A stretch of DNA of 64,000 bases from Ophiocordyceps camponoti-saundersi (nom. inval.) (Eukaryota > Ascomycota > Sordariomycetes > Hypocreales > Ophiocordycipitaceae), in assembly GCA_003339415.1 (NCBI GenBank), contig PDHQ01000080.1:62001-126000 (forward strand), read 5' to 3'. A model generated the notes under the pieces. That model had not been told where the DNA came from and did no database searches. It saw nothing but the letters and a program-made list of their open reading frames with translations. Positions 1 through 12,699 of the stretch are shown one piece after another. The position numbers and the translations under genes are program-made. Position 1 is the first letter of the stretch. The number at the start of each line of letters is the position of its first letter.

Positions 1-2420
1 AAGTAAGCTTTTTTATAAAGCGGCGGAGGTATAGCTTTTACTAAAGTTTATAATAAATTTAAACCTTAAGTATATATACTTTTTATATAAGTTAAATAAT
101 ATTTTTATTAAGGATTAATAAAGTTATATTAATAAAGTAGGCTTTTATAAAGTAAAGGAGCTTACTTTTAAATAGCTAAAAAGTTATCTTATACTCCGCT
201 ACTTAATTATAATAAATACTCTAAGATTATTTAAGCTAATAATAAACTTAAGTAAAAGTACGCTTAATATTAAAAATATTAATATTATTTATAAATTAAA
301 TAATAAGTATATTAATTATTTATTTTAAGCGCTTATAAAAAATAAGATATATAAAATAAATAATATTAAAAAAAATAAAAAGCCTTAAAAGATTTTAGTA
401 AAAATAGAAAAAAAGTTTAATAATTTACTATTAACTTTTAAGCGGGAGGTATAGTTAGAGAGGTAAAAGTAAAAGAAAGCTATAATTTATCTAAGAAAGC
501 TAAGAGAGTTAAGAATTTTTATTAGCTTAAAGTATAAAATATAGTAAAAAGTATTTATTATATTTAATATTAGAAAGAAGGTAAAGCCTTAAAAGCTTTA
601 AGTAATATAGATAGATTTTATTAAAAGAAATAAAGCGTTATTAATAAACTAATTAAGCTAGTTACTTATCTAACCTTATAATAAGATTCTTATAAACTCT
701 ATTATATAAAATATTTTCTTTATTATTATAATTTTAAAGATTTTACTTATAATATTAAGAAAAGAGATAAGATAGTAGCTACTTAAAGTTTAATAAACTT
801 CTTAGCTTTTTCTTACTTTTTAAAAAACTATAATATTAAAAGTCTAATATTAAGTAAGAAAATATTTATAAGTAATATATTTTTAAAAAAGCTTAGTTAA
901 GATTATTATAAAAGGTTATTTATAACTTTTTAGGAAGCTAATAAGGATATTATTAAACTTAGTAAATTTCTATAATATAATATTAAAAATAATAAATTAG
1001 ATTTTATTTTTAATAACTTAAAAAGGGATATTTATTAGGGAGAAAAAGTTAGAGATAGGAAAGTATAAGGTATTTTTTAAAAAATAAGGAAAAAACTTAT
1101 AAGCTATAAGCTTTAACTTTTAAAAGAAAGATAATTAAAAAGCGGAGTTTATATTTTATTAAAAAAAGAGTATATATAAGCTTTAAAAAAGCCTAGCTAT
1201 AAAGTCTTATTTACTAAGCTATAAACTATATAATAGTAAAATTATTACTTATAAAAATAAGAAATTACTTTTAGTTATCTTTTTTCGCTTTCTTTATAAA
1301 AATTTTTTATTATATTATAATATTTTAATATATTTACTAATAATTAAAGTTTAGCTATACTTATTAATATTACTTAGTATATTTTATATTTAAAATTATA
1401 AAAGTAATTTTTAAAGTTTATTATAAATATAAGTAAAAATTATATAATTAAGGTAATTTTAAAACTATTAAATTAGCTATAGCGTTTAATTACTTATATA
1501 GCTATAATATTAACTTTTTAATATTTACTATAAACTCCGCTTAAATAATAAAAAGTAAAAGGCGGTTTTTTACTTTTACTTATAAGATATTAAAATTAAA
1601 ATATTTCTTATATAATATTAAAGTAAAATTTAAAAAAAGAAAAGTAATAAATAATATAAATTAAAAAATATAATTAAAGCTAAAAAAATTAAAATCTAAG
1701 CTAAGATATATAAGAAAATAGTTAAGCGTATTTTAAATTAAGTTAATAATATTAGCTTATTACTTATATACTTTTTAAGTAATTTTATAAAAAGAAGTAA
1801 GGAGTTTAAAATAAAGTTAATAAAAAGCGGAAAGAAGCTTTATAGAGTAAAGGGAGATATATTCGTAAAAGTCTTAAAAAAGGTAATAAGCGTTAAAGTT
1901 ACTAAAAATAACTAATAAAGTAAAAGTAAAGGCGGAGTATAAGAAGGGAGGAGGAGGAGGTAAATATAGGAGAGGTTTAGTATATATTCTAAATAGTAAA
2001 AAATAAATAATAAATATTTAAAGCTTATTATAAAAAGAAACTCTAATAAGGTTAGGCCTTATAATAAGGTTTTAGTTATTAATTTTATATTATTTATATA
2101 TATAAAAAAGGCCTTACTTTTACTTAAAATAAGGCGGTAAAAAGTAAGTTTAGGAAATAAAAGACGATTATATATATTAAGCTAGAATTCTTATATAGCG
2201 ATAATATTATAACTCTTTTTACTAAATAAAGTAAGCTAAATAAGGCGGTTAATTTTCTATATATTTTATAATAAGGTTATAATTTTTATAAAAACTAAAT
2301 ATTAAAAATAATTATTTATAATTATTTTAATTATATAAAGTTTACTAATATAAACTCCGCTTAGAATTATTATAAAGCTAATTATAAGTTATAAAGTTTA
2401 TTATATAGCTTATAGCTTTT
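1..2420 (-). pseudogene. LINE ORF2 relic (endonuclease-RT) of X1, partial
   Basis: Degenerate ORF2 that would have encoded an apurinic-type endonuclease followed by reverse transcriptase. The RT catalytic box appears at 284-295 on the minus strand as codons TTT-ATA-AAT-AAT, which is FVDD after TG-to-TA and GA-to-AA changes. I assign the endonuclease part (roughly 1,300-2,400) only by its position between ORF1 and RT; I could not pick out its catalytic motifs. The C-terminus lies outside the window. Confidence 0.55.
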
Positions 2421-3750
2421 ATAAGTATTATTAAGTTAAAAGCTTTTTATAAAAACTTAAGTAAATAATATATTATAAAAGGATTACTAAGGCGTATTTT
2501 TAGGAGATTTATAATATACTTACTTTTTTAAAAAAACTATAATAAAGTTTTCGCTATCTTTATAAAGTTACCGCTAAATAAGGGCTAGAGGTTAAGTAGC
2601 TTATAATAATTAAAAAAAGTAAGGTTTATTAAGAAAGCTAAACTTAGTATAATTTTACTATTTTTAAAACTCTAAGTAGTTTTTTAATTATATAAAATAT
2701 ATACCCTTATATAAAATATAATAATAAGGTCTTTCTCTTTTTTATATAAGGTAATTTTCTTCTTTACTATTATATAAAGTAGCTATATAGTATTTATATT
2801 AAGGGGGCTCCTAATAATACTTAGTAATATACTTAAATTAAAAATATCTATAATATTATTTAAAATATATAGAATTTTTATAAAATTTATAATAAATTAT
2901 TTTTATATTTATAATTACTTTATTTAAATAAAGCTTATTTATATCCTTTACGCTATTAAAGCTTATAATAAAATAAGTTTAAGAGGCTTCTTTACTAGTA
3001 GTATATTAAAGTTAAAGCGCTTTCGCTTAGATTATATTAACTTTATTTACTTTCCTAATAATATTAAGTAGCGTATTATAGTTATAATTAGCTACTAAAG
3101 TTTAAATATTTTAGCGATAATAATATAAGTTTAATATATACGCTTAGCTTTTATTTTAAAAGCTTAAGCTACTTATTTATTTTTAAAAATAAAATTTTTA
3201 TATTTTAAGTTAAATATAATAATAATATTACCGCTAGGAAATTAATATATAATAATTATTATAAAATAACTTATAGCTTTATTAATTTTCTAAATAATTT
3301 TTTAAAAAATAAGCGCTAGAACTTTATTAACTATTAGAATATTTTTTACTAATATAAGTACCTCCTTTTTTATTCTTACTAAAATTAGCTATATAAAGGG
3401 CGCTATAAGGGGGGCGGAGTTTAGGGCGGAGTTTATAATTACGCTAGCTTAAGTTAAAGCTCTAAGGGCGAAGTTTAACTCCTTACTTATTACCTTATAA
3501 AAGGCGGCCTTAATTAACTTCTAAATAGCGCGGGAAATAATAATAGAGAAGCTAAATAAGTTTTTAAAAGCTTATTAATATTATTTAAGCTTAGTAAATA
3601 CTATATTAAGAATATTTTATATAAAGTAAAAATTTTATATAAAAATTATTTTAGTAAGTTTTTTATATATAGATTTTAGAATAAAATTTATTAAGGTTTA
3701 AAAAATATTAATAAATAAGTTATTAAACTTAATAGCGATATTAAATTAAC
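2420..3750 (-). pseudogene. LINE ORF1 relic (gag-like, CCHC) of X1
   Basis: Remnant of the nucleic-acid-binding ORF1 protein that packages LINE RNA. Boundaries are approximate, as no ATG survives. The strongest evidence is the CX2CX4HX4C knuckle at 2,814-2,855, where Cys and His codons now read TAT/TAC because TGY and CAY have been converted. Upstream (higher coordinates) is an Ala/Ser-rich N-terminal part followed by the Lys/Val/Ile-rich block and 'PSG' turn also seen in X3, X4 and X6. Stops are TAA/TAG, explainable as former CAA, CAG or TGG. Confidence 0.6.
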
Positions 3751-3985
3751 TTTTACTTATATATAAGTACTATTAAGACTAATTAAGCCCCTAAGTTTTA
3801 CTATTAAATATTATCGGTATTAATAGCGGACTAGGAGGCGGATTGCTTAATAATTTTATATTTAAAGTTATTCCCTTAGCGAAGTTAAACTTTAAAAGGC
3901 AGAAAGTATTAAACTCTTATAATATTATAGCGTGAAGTATAAATAAGGACCCTAATTATTTAAAGTTATAAAAAAGTTTATATAT

Positions 3986-5850
3986 TTAGTATTAAAAAGA
4001 AAATAAAGCTTTAAAAGCTTTAAGTAGTATAAATAGATTTTATTAAAAAAAATAAAGTGCTATTAATAAACTAATTAAGCTAGTTATTTATTTAACTTTA
4101 TAATAAGATTCTTATAAACTTTATTATATAAGATATTTTTTTCGCAATTATAGTTTTAAAAATTTTATTTATAATATTAAAAAGGGATATAAGATAGTAG
4201 CTACTTAAAATCTAATAAATTTTTAAACCTTTTCCCGCTTTTTAGAGTATTATAATATTAAAAGTTTAATATAAAAAAAGAAAATATTTATAAGTAATAT
4301 ATTCCTAAAAAAGCTTAGTTAAGATTATTATAAAAAGTTATATATAACTTTTTAAGAAGCTAATAAGGATATTATTAAGCTTAATAAATTTCTATAATAT
4401 AATATTAAAAATAGTAAAGTAAATTTTATTTTTAATAACTTAAAAGGGAATATTTATTAAGGGGAAAAAGTTAAAAATAAAAAGGTATAAAGTATTTTCT
4501 AAAAAATAAGGAAAAAACTTATAAGCTAAAAGCTTTAACTTTTTTAAAAAAAATAATTAAAAAGTAAAGTTTATATTTTATTAAAAAAGAAAAGTATATA
4601 TAAGCTCTAAAAAAGCTTTACTATAAAATCTTACTTACTAAGCTATAAATTATATAATATTAAAATCGCTACTTATAAAAGTAAGAAATCGCTTTTAATT
4701 ATCTTTCTTTACTTTTTTAATAAATAATTTTTATTATATTATAATATTATAATATATTTATTAATAATAAAAATCTAATTATATTTACTAATATTACTTA
4801 TTATATTTTATATTTAAAATTATAAAAGTAACTTTTAAAGTTTATTATAAATATAAATAAGAATTATATTATTAAAGTAATTTTAAAACTAATAAGCTAG
4901 CTATTATATTTATTTATTTATATAGTTATATTATTAACTTTTTAATATTTATTATAAATTCCGCTTAAATAATATAAAGTAAAAAGCGGTTTTTTATTTC
5001 CGCTTATAAAATATTAAAGTTAAAATATTTCTAATATAATATTAAGGTAAAGTTTAAAAATAAAAAGGTAATAAAAAACGTAAATTAAAAGATATAATTA
5101 AAACTAAAAAGATTAAAGTTTAAGCTAAAATATATAAGGAAAAAGTTAAATATATTTTAAATTAAGTTTATAATATTAATCCTCCGCTTATATACTTTTA
5201 AAGTAATTTTATAAGAAAGGGTAAAAAGTTTAAAGTAAAGTTAATAAAAAGTAAAAAAAAGCTTTATAAAGTAAAGAAAGGTATATTTATAAAAGTTTTA
5301 AAAGGGGTAATAAGTATTAAAGTTACTAAAGATAACTAGTAAAGTAAAGGCGGAGGTAAAATATAATAAGGGAGAAAAAAGTAATAAGTATAAGAAAGGT
5401 TTAATATATATTTTAAATAATAAAGAGTAAATAATAAATACCTAAAGCTTATTATAAAAGGAAACTTTAATAAAGTTAAGCTTTATAATAAAGTTTTAGT
5501 TACTAACTTTATATTATCTATATATATAAAAAGGAGCCTTATTTTTATTTTAAATAAAGTAATAAAAAGCGAGTTTAAAAAATAAAGGGCGATTATATAT
5601 ATTAAGCTAGAATTTTTAAATAGCGATAATACTATAGCTTTCTTTATTAAATAAAGTAAGCTAAATAAAGTAATTAATTTTTTATATATTTTATAAAAAA
5701 GTTATAATTCTTATAAAAACTAAATATTAAAAATAATTATTTATAATTATTTTAATTATATAAAAATTTACTAATATAAATTTTACTTAGAATTATTATA
5801 AAGCTAGTTATAAGTTATAAAGTTTATTATATAGCTTATAGCTTTTATAA
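3986..5850 (-). pseudogene. LINE ORF2 relic of X2 (5' part)
   Basis: Degenerate first part of ORF2, by position the endonuclease half, aligned to the same section of X1. It ends where X1 abuts at about 3,980, before the reverse transcriptase box; the remainder is presumed to lie left of the window. No diagnostic catalytic motif could be read with confidence in this stretch, so the call rests on alignment with copies that do show the RT box. Confidence 0.45.
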
Positions 5851-6617
5851 GTATTATTAAGTTTAAAGCTTTTCGGGGAGACTTAAGTAAGTAATATATT
5901 ATAAAAAGATTATTAAGTATATTTTTAAAGAATTTATAATATACTTACTTTTTTAGAGAAATTATAATAAAGCTTTTATTATTTTTTTAAAATTACCGCT
6001 AAGTAAAAGCTAAAAGTTAAGTAAACTATAATAATTAAAAAAAGTAAAGTTTATTAAAAAAGCTAAACTTAATATAGCTTTATTATTTTTAAAACTCTAA
6101 GCAGTCTTTTAATTATATAAAGTATATACTTTTATATAAAATATAATAATAAAGTCTTTCTCTCTTTTATATAAGGTAGTTTTCTTTTTTATTATTTTAT
6201 AAAGTAGCTATATAATATTTATATTAAAAAGGCTCTTAGTAATATTTAGTAATATATTTAAATTAAAAATATTTATAATATTACTTAAAGTATATAAAAT
6301 TTTTATAAAGTTTATAATAAATTATTTCCGCGTTTATAATTACTTTATTTTAGTAAAACTTATTTATATTCTTTATATTACTTAAGCTTATAATAAAATA
6401 AGTTTATAAAGCTTCTTTATTAATAATATATTAAAGTTAAAGTGCTTTTACTTAAATTATATTAACTTTATTTACTTTCCTAATAATATTAAATAACGCG
6501 TTATAATTATAGTTAGCTACTAAAGTTTAAATACCCTTAATAATAATAATATAAGTTTAGTATATATATTTAGCTTTTACTTTAAAAGCTTAAGGTATTT
6601 ATTTATTTTTAAAAATA
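5850..6617 (-). pseudogene. LINE ORF1 relic of X2 (C-terminal part)
   Basis: C-terminal portion of the X2 ORF1, containing the CX2CX4HX4C knuckle at 6,239-6,280, with all Cys/His codons read as TAT or converted relatives. The N-terminal part of the same ORF lies at 29,449 to about 30,000, displaced by insertion of X3 and X4. The ORF2 relic follows toward lower coordinates (about 5,850 to 3,986). Boundaries are approximate because start codons are erased. Confidence 0.55.
6604..6617. repeat. Target-site duplication of X3, left
   Basis: TATTTTTAAAAATA. Its partner at 14,834-14,847 differs only by one A/G. Uninterrupted copy X1 has a single related sequence near 3,172-3,186. A 14-bp duplication fits target-primed reverse transcription. 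Confidence 0.85.
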
Positions 6618-6849
6618 TATTAACTTTTATAACTTTAAATAATTAAAGTCCTTATTTATACGTAACGCTATAATATTATAAGAATTTAATACTTTCTGCC
6701 TTTTAAAGTTTAACTTTATTAAAAGAATAACCTTAAATATAAAGTTATAAAGTAATCCGCCTCCTAATCTACTATTAATACTAATAATAATTAATAATAA
6801 AACTTAAAAGCTTAATTAGTTTTAATAATATTTATATATAAGTAAAAGT

Positions 6850-8170
6850 TAATATAATATTGCTATTAACTTTAATAACTTATTTATTAATATTTTTTAA
6901 ACTTTAATAAATCTTATCTTAAAGTTTATATATAAAAAACTTATTAAAATAGTCTTTATATAAGATTTTTATTTTATATAAGGTATCCTTAATATAGTAT
7001 TTATTAAGCTTTAATAACGCTAATAAGCTTTTAAAAACTTATTTAGCTTACTTATTATTATCTTTTATATTATATAAAAGTTAGTTAAAGCTATTTTTTA
7101 TAAAATAATAAGTAAGAAATTAAACTTTGCCTTTAAAGCTTTAACTTAAGCTAGTATAGTTATAAACTCTACTTTAAACTTCGCCCCCCTTATAGCGCCC
7201 TTTATACGCTTAGTTCCGGCGAGAATAAAGAGGAAGGTATTTTAATAAAAGATATTTTAATAGTTAATAAAGTTTTAGCGCTTACTTTTTAAAAAGTTAT
7301 ATAAAAAGTTAATAAAGCTATAAGCTACCTTATAATAGTTATTATATATTAATTTCCTAATAAGGATTTTATTATTATATTTAACTTAAAGTATAAAAAC
7401 TTTACTTTAAAAAATAAATAAGTAGCTTAAGCTTTTAAAGTAAAAGCTAAGTATATATATTAAACTTATATTATTATTACTAAAAGTATTTAAACCTTAG
7501 TAGCTAATTATAATTATAATACGCTACTTAGTATTATTAAAAAGATAAATAAAGTTAATATAGTTTAAGCGAAAATATTTTAATTTTAATATATTATTAG
7601 TAGAGAAGCTTTATAAACTTATCTTATTATAAGCTTAAGTAATATAAAAAATATAAATAAGCTTTACTTAAATAAAATAATTATAAATATAATAATAATT
7701 TATTATAAATTTTATAAAAACTTTATATATTTTAAGTAATATTATAAGTGCTTTTAATTTAGATATATTATTAAGTATTATTAAAAGCTTTTTTAATATA
7801 GATATTATATAGCTACTTTATATAATAGTAAAAAAAATTACTTTATATAAAAAGAAGAAAAATCTTATTATTATATTTTATATAAAAGTATATACTTTAT
7901 ATAGTTAAAAAATTACTTAAAGTTTTAAAAATAATAAAGCTATATTAAGTTTAGCTTTCCTAATAAGCTTTACTTTTTCTAATTATTATAATTCGCTTAA
8001 TTTTTAGCTTTTACTTAATAGTAACTTTATAAAAATAATAAAAGCTTTATTATAATTTTTCTAAGAAAGTAAGTATATTATAAATCCTTTAAAAATACGC
8101 TTTAATATTTCTCCTAAAATATATTATTTACCTAAGTTTCCTTAAAAAGCTTTTAACTTAATAATATTTA
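6850..8170 (+). pseudogene. LINE ORF1 relic (gag-like, CCHC) of X3
   Basis: RIP-killed ORF1. The clearest part is the knuckle at 7,740-7,781: codons TAT-TAT-AAG-TGC then, four codons later, TAT (former His) and, four codons after that, TAT (former Cys), a perfect CX2CX4HX4C spacing. One Cys codon (TGC) escaped mutation. Upstream in the same phase comes a Lys/Val/Ile-rich region with a PSG-like turn, and before that an Ala-rich N-terminal part. Family knowledge: ORF1p binds LINE RNA and forms the RNP. The start is undefined because no ATG remains. Confidence 0.7.
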
Positions 8171-8533
8171 TAAAAGCTATAAGCTATATAATAAACTTTA
8201 TAACTTATAACTAACTTTATAGTAATCTTAAGTAAAGTTTATATTAGTAAACTTTATATAATTAAAATAATTATAAATAACTATTTTTAATATTTAGTTC
8301 TTATAAGAATTATAACTTTATTATAAAATATATAGAAAATTAACCGCTTTATTTAGCTTATTTTATTTAGTAAGAAAAGCTATAATATTATTATTATATA
8401 AGAATTATAGCTTAATATATATAATTACTTTTTATTTCTAAAACTCGCTTTTTACCGCCTTATTTAAAGTAAAAGTAAAGCTTTTCTTTATATATATAAA
8501 TAATATAAAGTTAGTAACTAAGACTTTATTATT

Positions 8534-9483
8534 AGCCTTTTTTAAAAAGTATTTATAATTTCTTAGTAAGTATCTAAATTCGTTAGAATTTTTTTTACTA
8601 AGCCCGGTAGAGATATATCTAAGTAGCCTTTAAGTAGTTATTATAGCTAATTTAGGTAAGTATATTATAGCTACCTTACTATAACGCGTTATCTTTATAT
8701 ACCTACTAATAAGGAAACTTATAATTTAAAGCTATCGCTATTTTCCTTACCTATAATATATAGAAAATACGATTATAATATTCTTATAGCTAATTAATAT
8801 AAGAGGAGACTTTTACCCTATTTCTTAGATATCTTAAAAACTCTAATAGCTAAGAGTAGCCTCGGCGGAGGGATAACTCTTATACTTAATATCCTATAAT
8901 CCGTATACTTATATAAGGTCGATAATATCTTCCTTAGTAAGGCTAGCTTAAGGGCTATAAGGGCCGTAATCGAAAGGATCTACCTCGCTCTCTATATCTA
9001 ATTCGATCTTAATTAGGCGGCGTTAATAGAGACGAGGAGGCTACTGCCCGCGTTCGAAGCTATCGCTATATCTGCCTATATAGCGTAAGGTATCTACTAT
9101 TATAAGAAGCTTACCGGCGAGGCTTACGGGCGCTATTAAGGGCGGCGGCGGCGGCGGCGGTAGCGAGAGTAGTAGCGAAAGCGGTAGAAATAGCGATAAA
9201 ATAAGGTAATAGAGAGAGGCTATAAGGGGGGAAAAAGAGGTAGGAAAAAAAGGTAAAAAAAAGTAGTAAAAAGGGGTATTATAAAGGAAAGTTTACGATA
9301 GCTTTAAATAATAGGTACGCGTTTAGACGTACTATAATAGGGCAGCTATAATATACTTACCTAAATTAGCTATATAAGCTACTTAAAAGCTACTTAGATA
9401 TATTTTTACCGGGCCCGGTAAAAAAAAATTCCGACGAATTTAAATATTTACTAAGAAATTATAGATATTTTTTAAAAGAGGCC
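8534..9483. mobile_element. 950-bp DNA transposon/MITE with long inverted repeats, in X3
   Basis: Both ends read GCCTYTTTTAAAAA in opposite orientation, and the inverted repeat continues for about 155 bp (8,534-8,690 against 9,330-9,483). It includes the palindrome-like TTTTTTTTACCGGGCCCGG segment, altered on the left arm. Flanking bases TTATTATT (8,526-8,533) and TTATTATA (9,484-9,491) share 7 of 8 positions, and the empty site in X4 (about 16,800) has one copy, so a 7-8-bp duplication is likely. That fits hAT-type elements, though no transposase remains. The centre holds a GGC run at 9,140-9,162 and unusually CG-rich sequence, without a recognisable protein. Confidence 0.8.
9138..9166. repeat. 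GGC trinucleotide run
   Basis: Seven or so GGC units near the middle of the inverted-repeat element, in an otherwise AT-rich landscape. GGC contains neither CA nor TG and so is immune to CpA-directed mutation. Confidence 0.8.
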
Positions 9484-12400
9484 TTATTATAAAGCTTAAC
9501 TTTATTAAAGTATTTTTCTATAATAAATTTTAAATATTTATAATTTACTCCTCGCTACTTAGAATATATATTAAACTTTTCTTATACTTATTATTTTCTT
9601 TTCTTTTCTTACGCTTTACCTCCGCGTCCGCTTTACTAATTATTCTTAGTAATTTTAATATTTATTACTTCTTTTAGGACTTTTATAATTATACCTCCCC
9701 TTACTTTATAAAGCTTATTTTTACTTTTTACTAACTTTATTTTAAACTTTTTATCCTTTCTTATAAGATTATTTAGAAAATATATAAGTAAAAGATTAAT
9801 ATTATTAACTTAATTTAAAATATATTTAACTATTTCCTTATATATCTTAGTATAAGTTTTAATTTTCTTAACTTTAATTATATTTTTTAATTTATATTTT
9901 TTACTATCTCTCGCTTTTTAAACTCCGCCTTAATATTACGCTAAAAATACTTTAACTTTAATATCTTATATATAAAAATAAAAAACCGCTTTTTATTTTC
10001 TACTATTTAAGTAGAATCTATAATAAATATTAAAAAGTTAATAATATAGCTATATAAGTAACTAAATATTATAGCTAACTTAATAATTTTAAAATTACTT
10101 TAATAATATAATTTTTATTTATATTTAATATAAATTTTAAAAGTTATTTTTATAATTTTAAATATAAAGCGTATTAAGTAATATTAATAAGCTTAGTTAA
10201 ACTTTAACTATTAGTAAATATATTAAAATATTATAATATAAGAAAAATTATTTATTAGAAAAGTAAAAAGAAATAATTAAAAGTAATTTCTCGCTTTTAT
10301 AAATACTAACTTTAATATTATATAATTTATAGCTTAGTAAGTAAAACTTTATAGCTAGGCTCCTTTAAAGCTTATATATATATTTTTTTAATAAAATATA
10401 AACTCTAGTTTTTAATTATTTTTCTCTAAAAAATTAAAGCTTTTAGCTTATAAGTTTTTTCCCTATTTTTTAAAAAATACCTTATACCTTTTTATTTTTA
10501 ACTTTTTCCCCCTAATAAATATTCTCTCTTAAGTTATTAAAAATAAAGTTTATTTTATTTTTTTTAATAATATATTATAAAAATCCGCTAAGCTTTATAG
10601 TATTTTTATTAGCTTTTTAAAAAATTATAAATAACCCCTTATAATAATTTTAATTAAGCTTTTTTAAAAATATATTACTTATAAATATTTCTTTATTTAA
10701 TATTAAACTTTAATTATTATAGTTTTTTTAGAAAGTAAGTAAAAGCTTAGAGGTTTATTAAACTCTAAATAGCTATTATTTTATCTCCCTTTTTAATATT
10801 ATAAATAAGATTTTTAAAATTATAATTATAAAGAAAATATTTTATATAATAGAGTTTATAAATATTTTATTATAAAGTTAGATAGGGAACTAGCTTAATA
10901 AGTTTACTAATAAGGCCTTACTCTTTTTAATAAAGTTTATTTATATTATTTAAAATTTTTAAAGCTTTGCTTTTTTCTAATATTTAATATAATAAGCGCC
11001 TTTAACTATATTTTATACCTTAAGCTAATAAAAATCCTTAACTTTTTTAGTTTCCTTAAATAAATTATAGCTTTTTTTTACTTTTACCTTTTTAATTATA
11101 CCTCCCGCTTAAAAGTTAATAGTAGATTATTAAACTTTTTCCTTATTTTTATTAAAGTCCCTTAAAGCTCCCCGCTCTCTTTAGTGCTATTTATCTTATA
11201 TATCTTATCTTTTTATAAGCGCTTAAAATAGGCGATTAATATATTTACTATTAGATTTATAAATAATATTAATATTTATAATATTAAATATACCTTTACT
11301 TAAGTTTATTACTAGCTTAAATAAGCTTAGAATATTTATTATAATTAGGTAGTAGAGTATAAAATAACTTTTTAGCTATTTAAAAATAAGCTTCTTTATT
11401 TTATAAAAGCTTATTTTATTAATATAACTTTATTAATCTTTAATAGAAATACTATCTAACTAATATAAGAGGTATATTTATTTAAGGTTTAAATTTATTA
11501 TAAGCTTTAATAAAAGGCTTATTTTTACTACTTTATAAAAAAGCTTATTTATTAATAGCTAGCTTTAATTAAGCTTATATTATTTACTTAAAGCTTTTTA
11601 TTTCTTTAAGTAAGGGAAATTTATATTAAAGTTATTAAGTTTATAATTACTTTTAGCGCTATTATTTACTTTACTTTAACTTTACTAAGCGGGGAACTTA
11701 AAAATCTTATCTTTTAATAATTAGCTATAACTTAGTTTAAGTATTTTTATATTATTTTTAAGGTATATTAAGCTATTTTTTCTTATTATATTAAGTTTAA
11801 AATTTTTATTTTTTTTATTAATATTTACTTATCTTACTATACTGCCCGCGGCTATTAACTTTTTTATATTAAAAAACTAGTAGCTAATATCCGCTCCGCC
11901 TTCGAGAGACTTACTATATACCTTTACTAATAATATAAAGGTTAGCCCCGCTTTACTTATATCCCCCTTAAATCCTTTTAATCTTTTTCTATTATTTAAG
12001 TATAAATTTTAAATATCTTTTTTTAATCTCTTAAGACTTTAAAAGCTAAACTTTATAAAAAATAATAGCTTTGCTAAAACTTTAAGAAAAGAAGGCTTTA
12101 AAAATATAGCTAGTTTTCTAAATACTTTATTAATAAATTACCTTAACTAAAACTTAGCACCGCTTTATAGATTTATTAAAACTTTTTAAAATTCCTTAAT
12201 AGCGCCTTAACTTAGCTTTATAATAGTAAAATTAGCCTTAATAAGTTTCTTTATACTTATAATATTCCTATAATTATAACCTTTTATTATTTTTATAATA
12301 ATAAGGAAAATAAAATAATAGCTTACTTTACTTTACGCTATAAACTAATTATTTATAAAAGGACGCTTTTACTTATATTTTCTATAAATTTAATTTAAAA

Positions 12401-12699
12401 CCGCGGAGACTTTAATAAAGTACTTAATTATAAAGCTATTATAAGCCCGCTTACTTTATAATTTATTTACTTATAACCCCTTTATTAGTTTAACCTCTTT
12501 TTATTACTTAATAATACTTAAATATATTAAAATATTAAAATATATTATTTAAGCGTAAAAGATAGTTTTTAATATTTTCGCTATATAATTATTATTATTA
12601 ATTTACCCCGCTTTTAACTTTTAACTTTATTTCCTACTTTACTTAGCCTTACTTAGCTTACTTAGCTTTCTTACCCCTTTTCCTACCCCGCCCTTTACT

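Larger units (their letters stand above)
1..3980 (-). mobile_element. Tad-like LINE copy X1, 3' part beyond window edge
   Basis: Non-LTR retrotransposon copy read on the minus strand, with its 5' end near 3,980 and its 3' end outside the window. It aligns along its whole length, in reverse, with X3, X4 and X6. The ORF1 CCHC knuckle lies at 2,814-2,855 and the reverse transcriptase FVDD codons at 284-295. The 5' terminus shares the element's conserved start (AACTTTTATAAC on the sense strand). Immediately to its right the sequence jumps to the interior of another copy (X2) in the same orientation, so X1 probably inserted into X2 and the rest of X2 lies left of the window. All reading frames are destroyed by RIP-type stops. 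Confidence 0.8.
3986..6617 (-). mobile_element. Tad-like LINE copy X2, segment 1 (interrupted host copy)
   Basis: Part of an older minus-strand LINE copy. It aligns with X1 from about position 555 to 3,185 of X1. It stops at a 14-base sequence (6,604-6,617) that recurs at 14,834-14,847 with one A/G difference: the target duplication made when X3 inserted. The copy resumes at 14,834-14,868 and again at 29,449-30,228, so its 5' end lies at about 30,228. The ORF1 CCHC knuckle is at 6,239-6,280. Compared with X1 it has more A/T at positions where X1 keeps CG, showing independent mutation of the copies. Confidence 0.8.
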
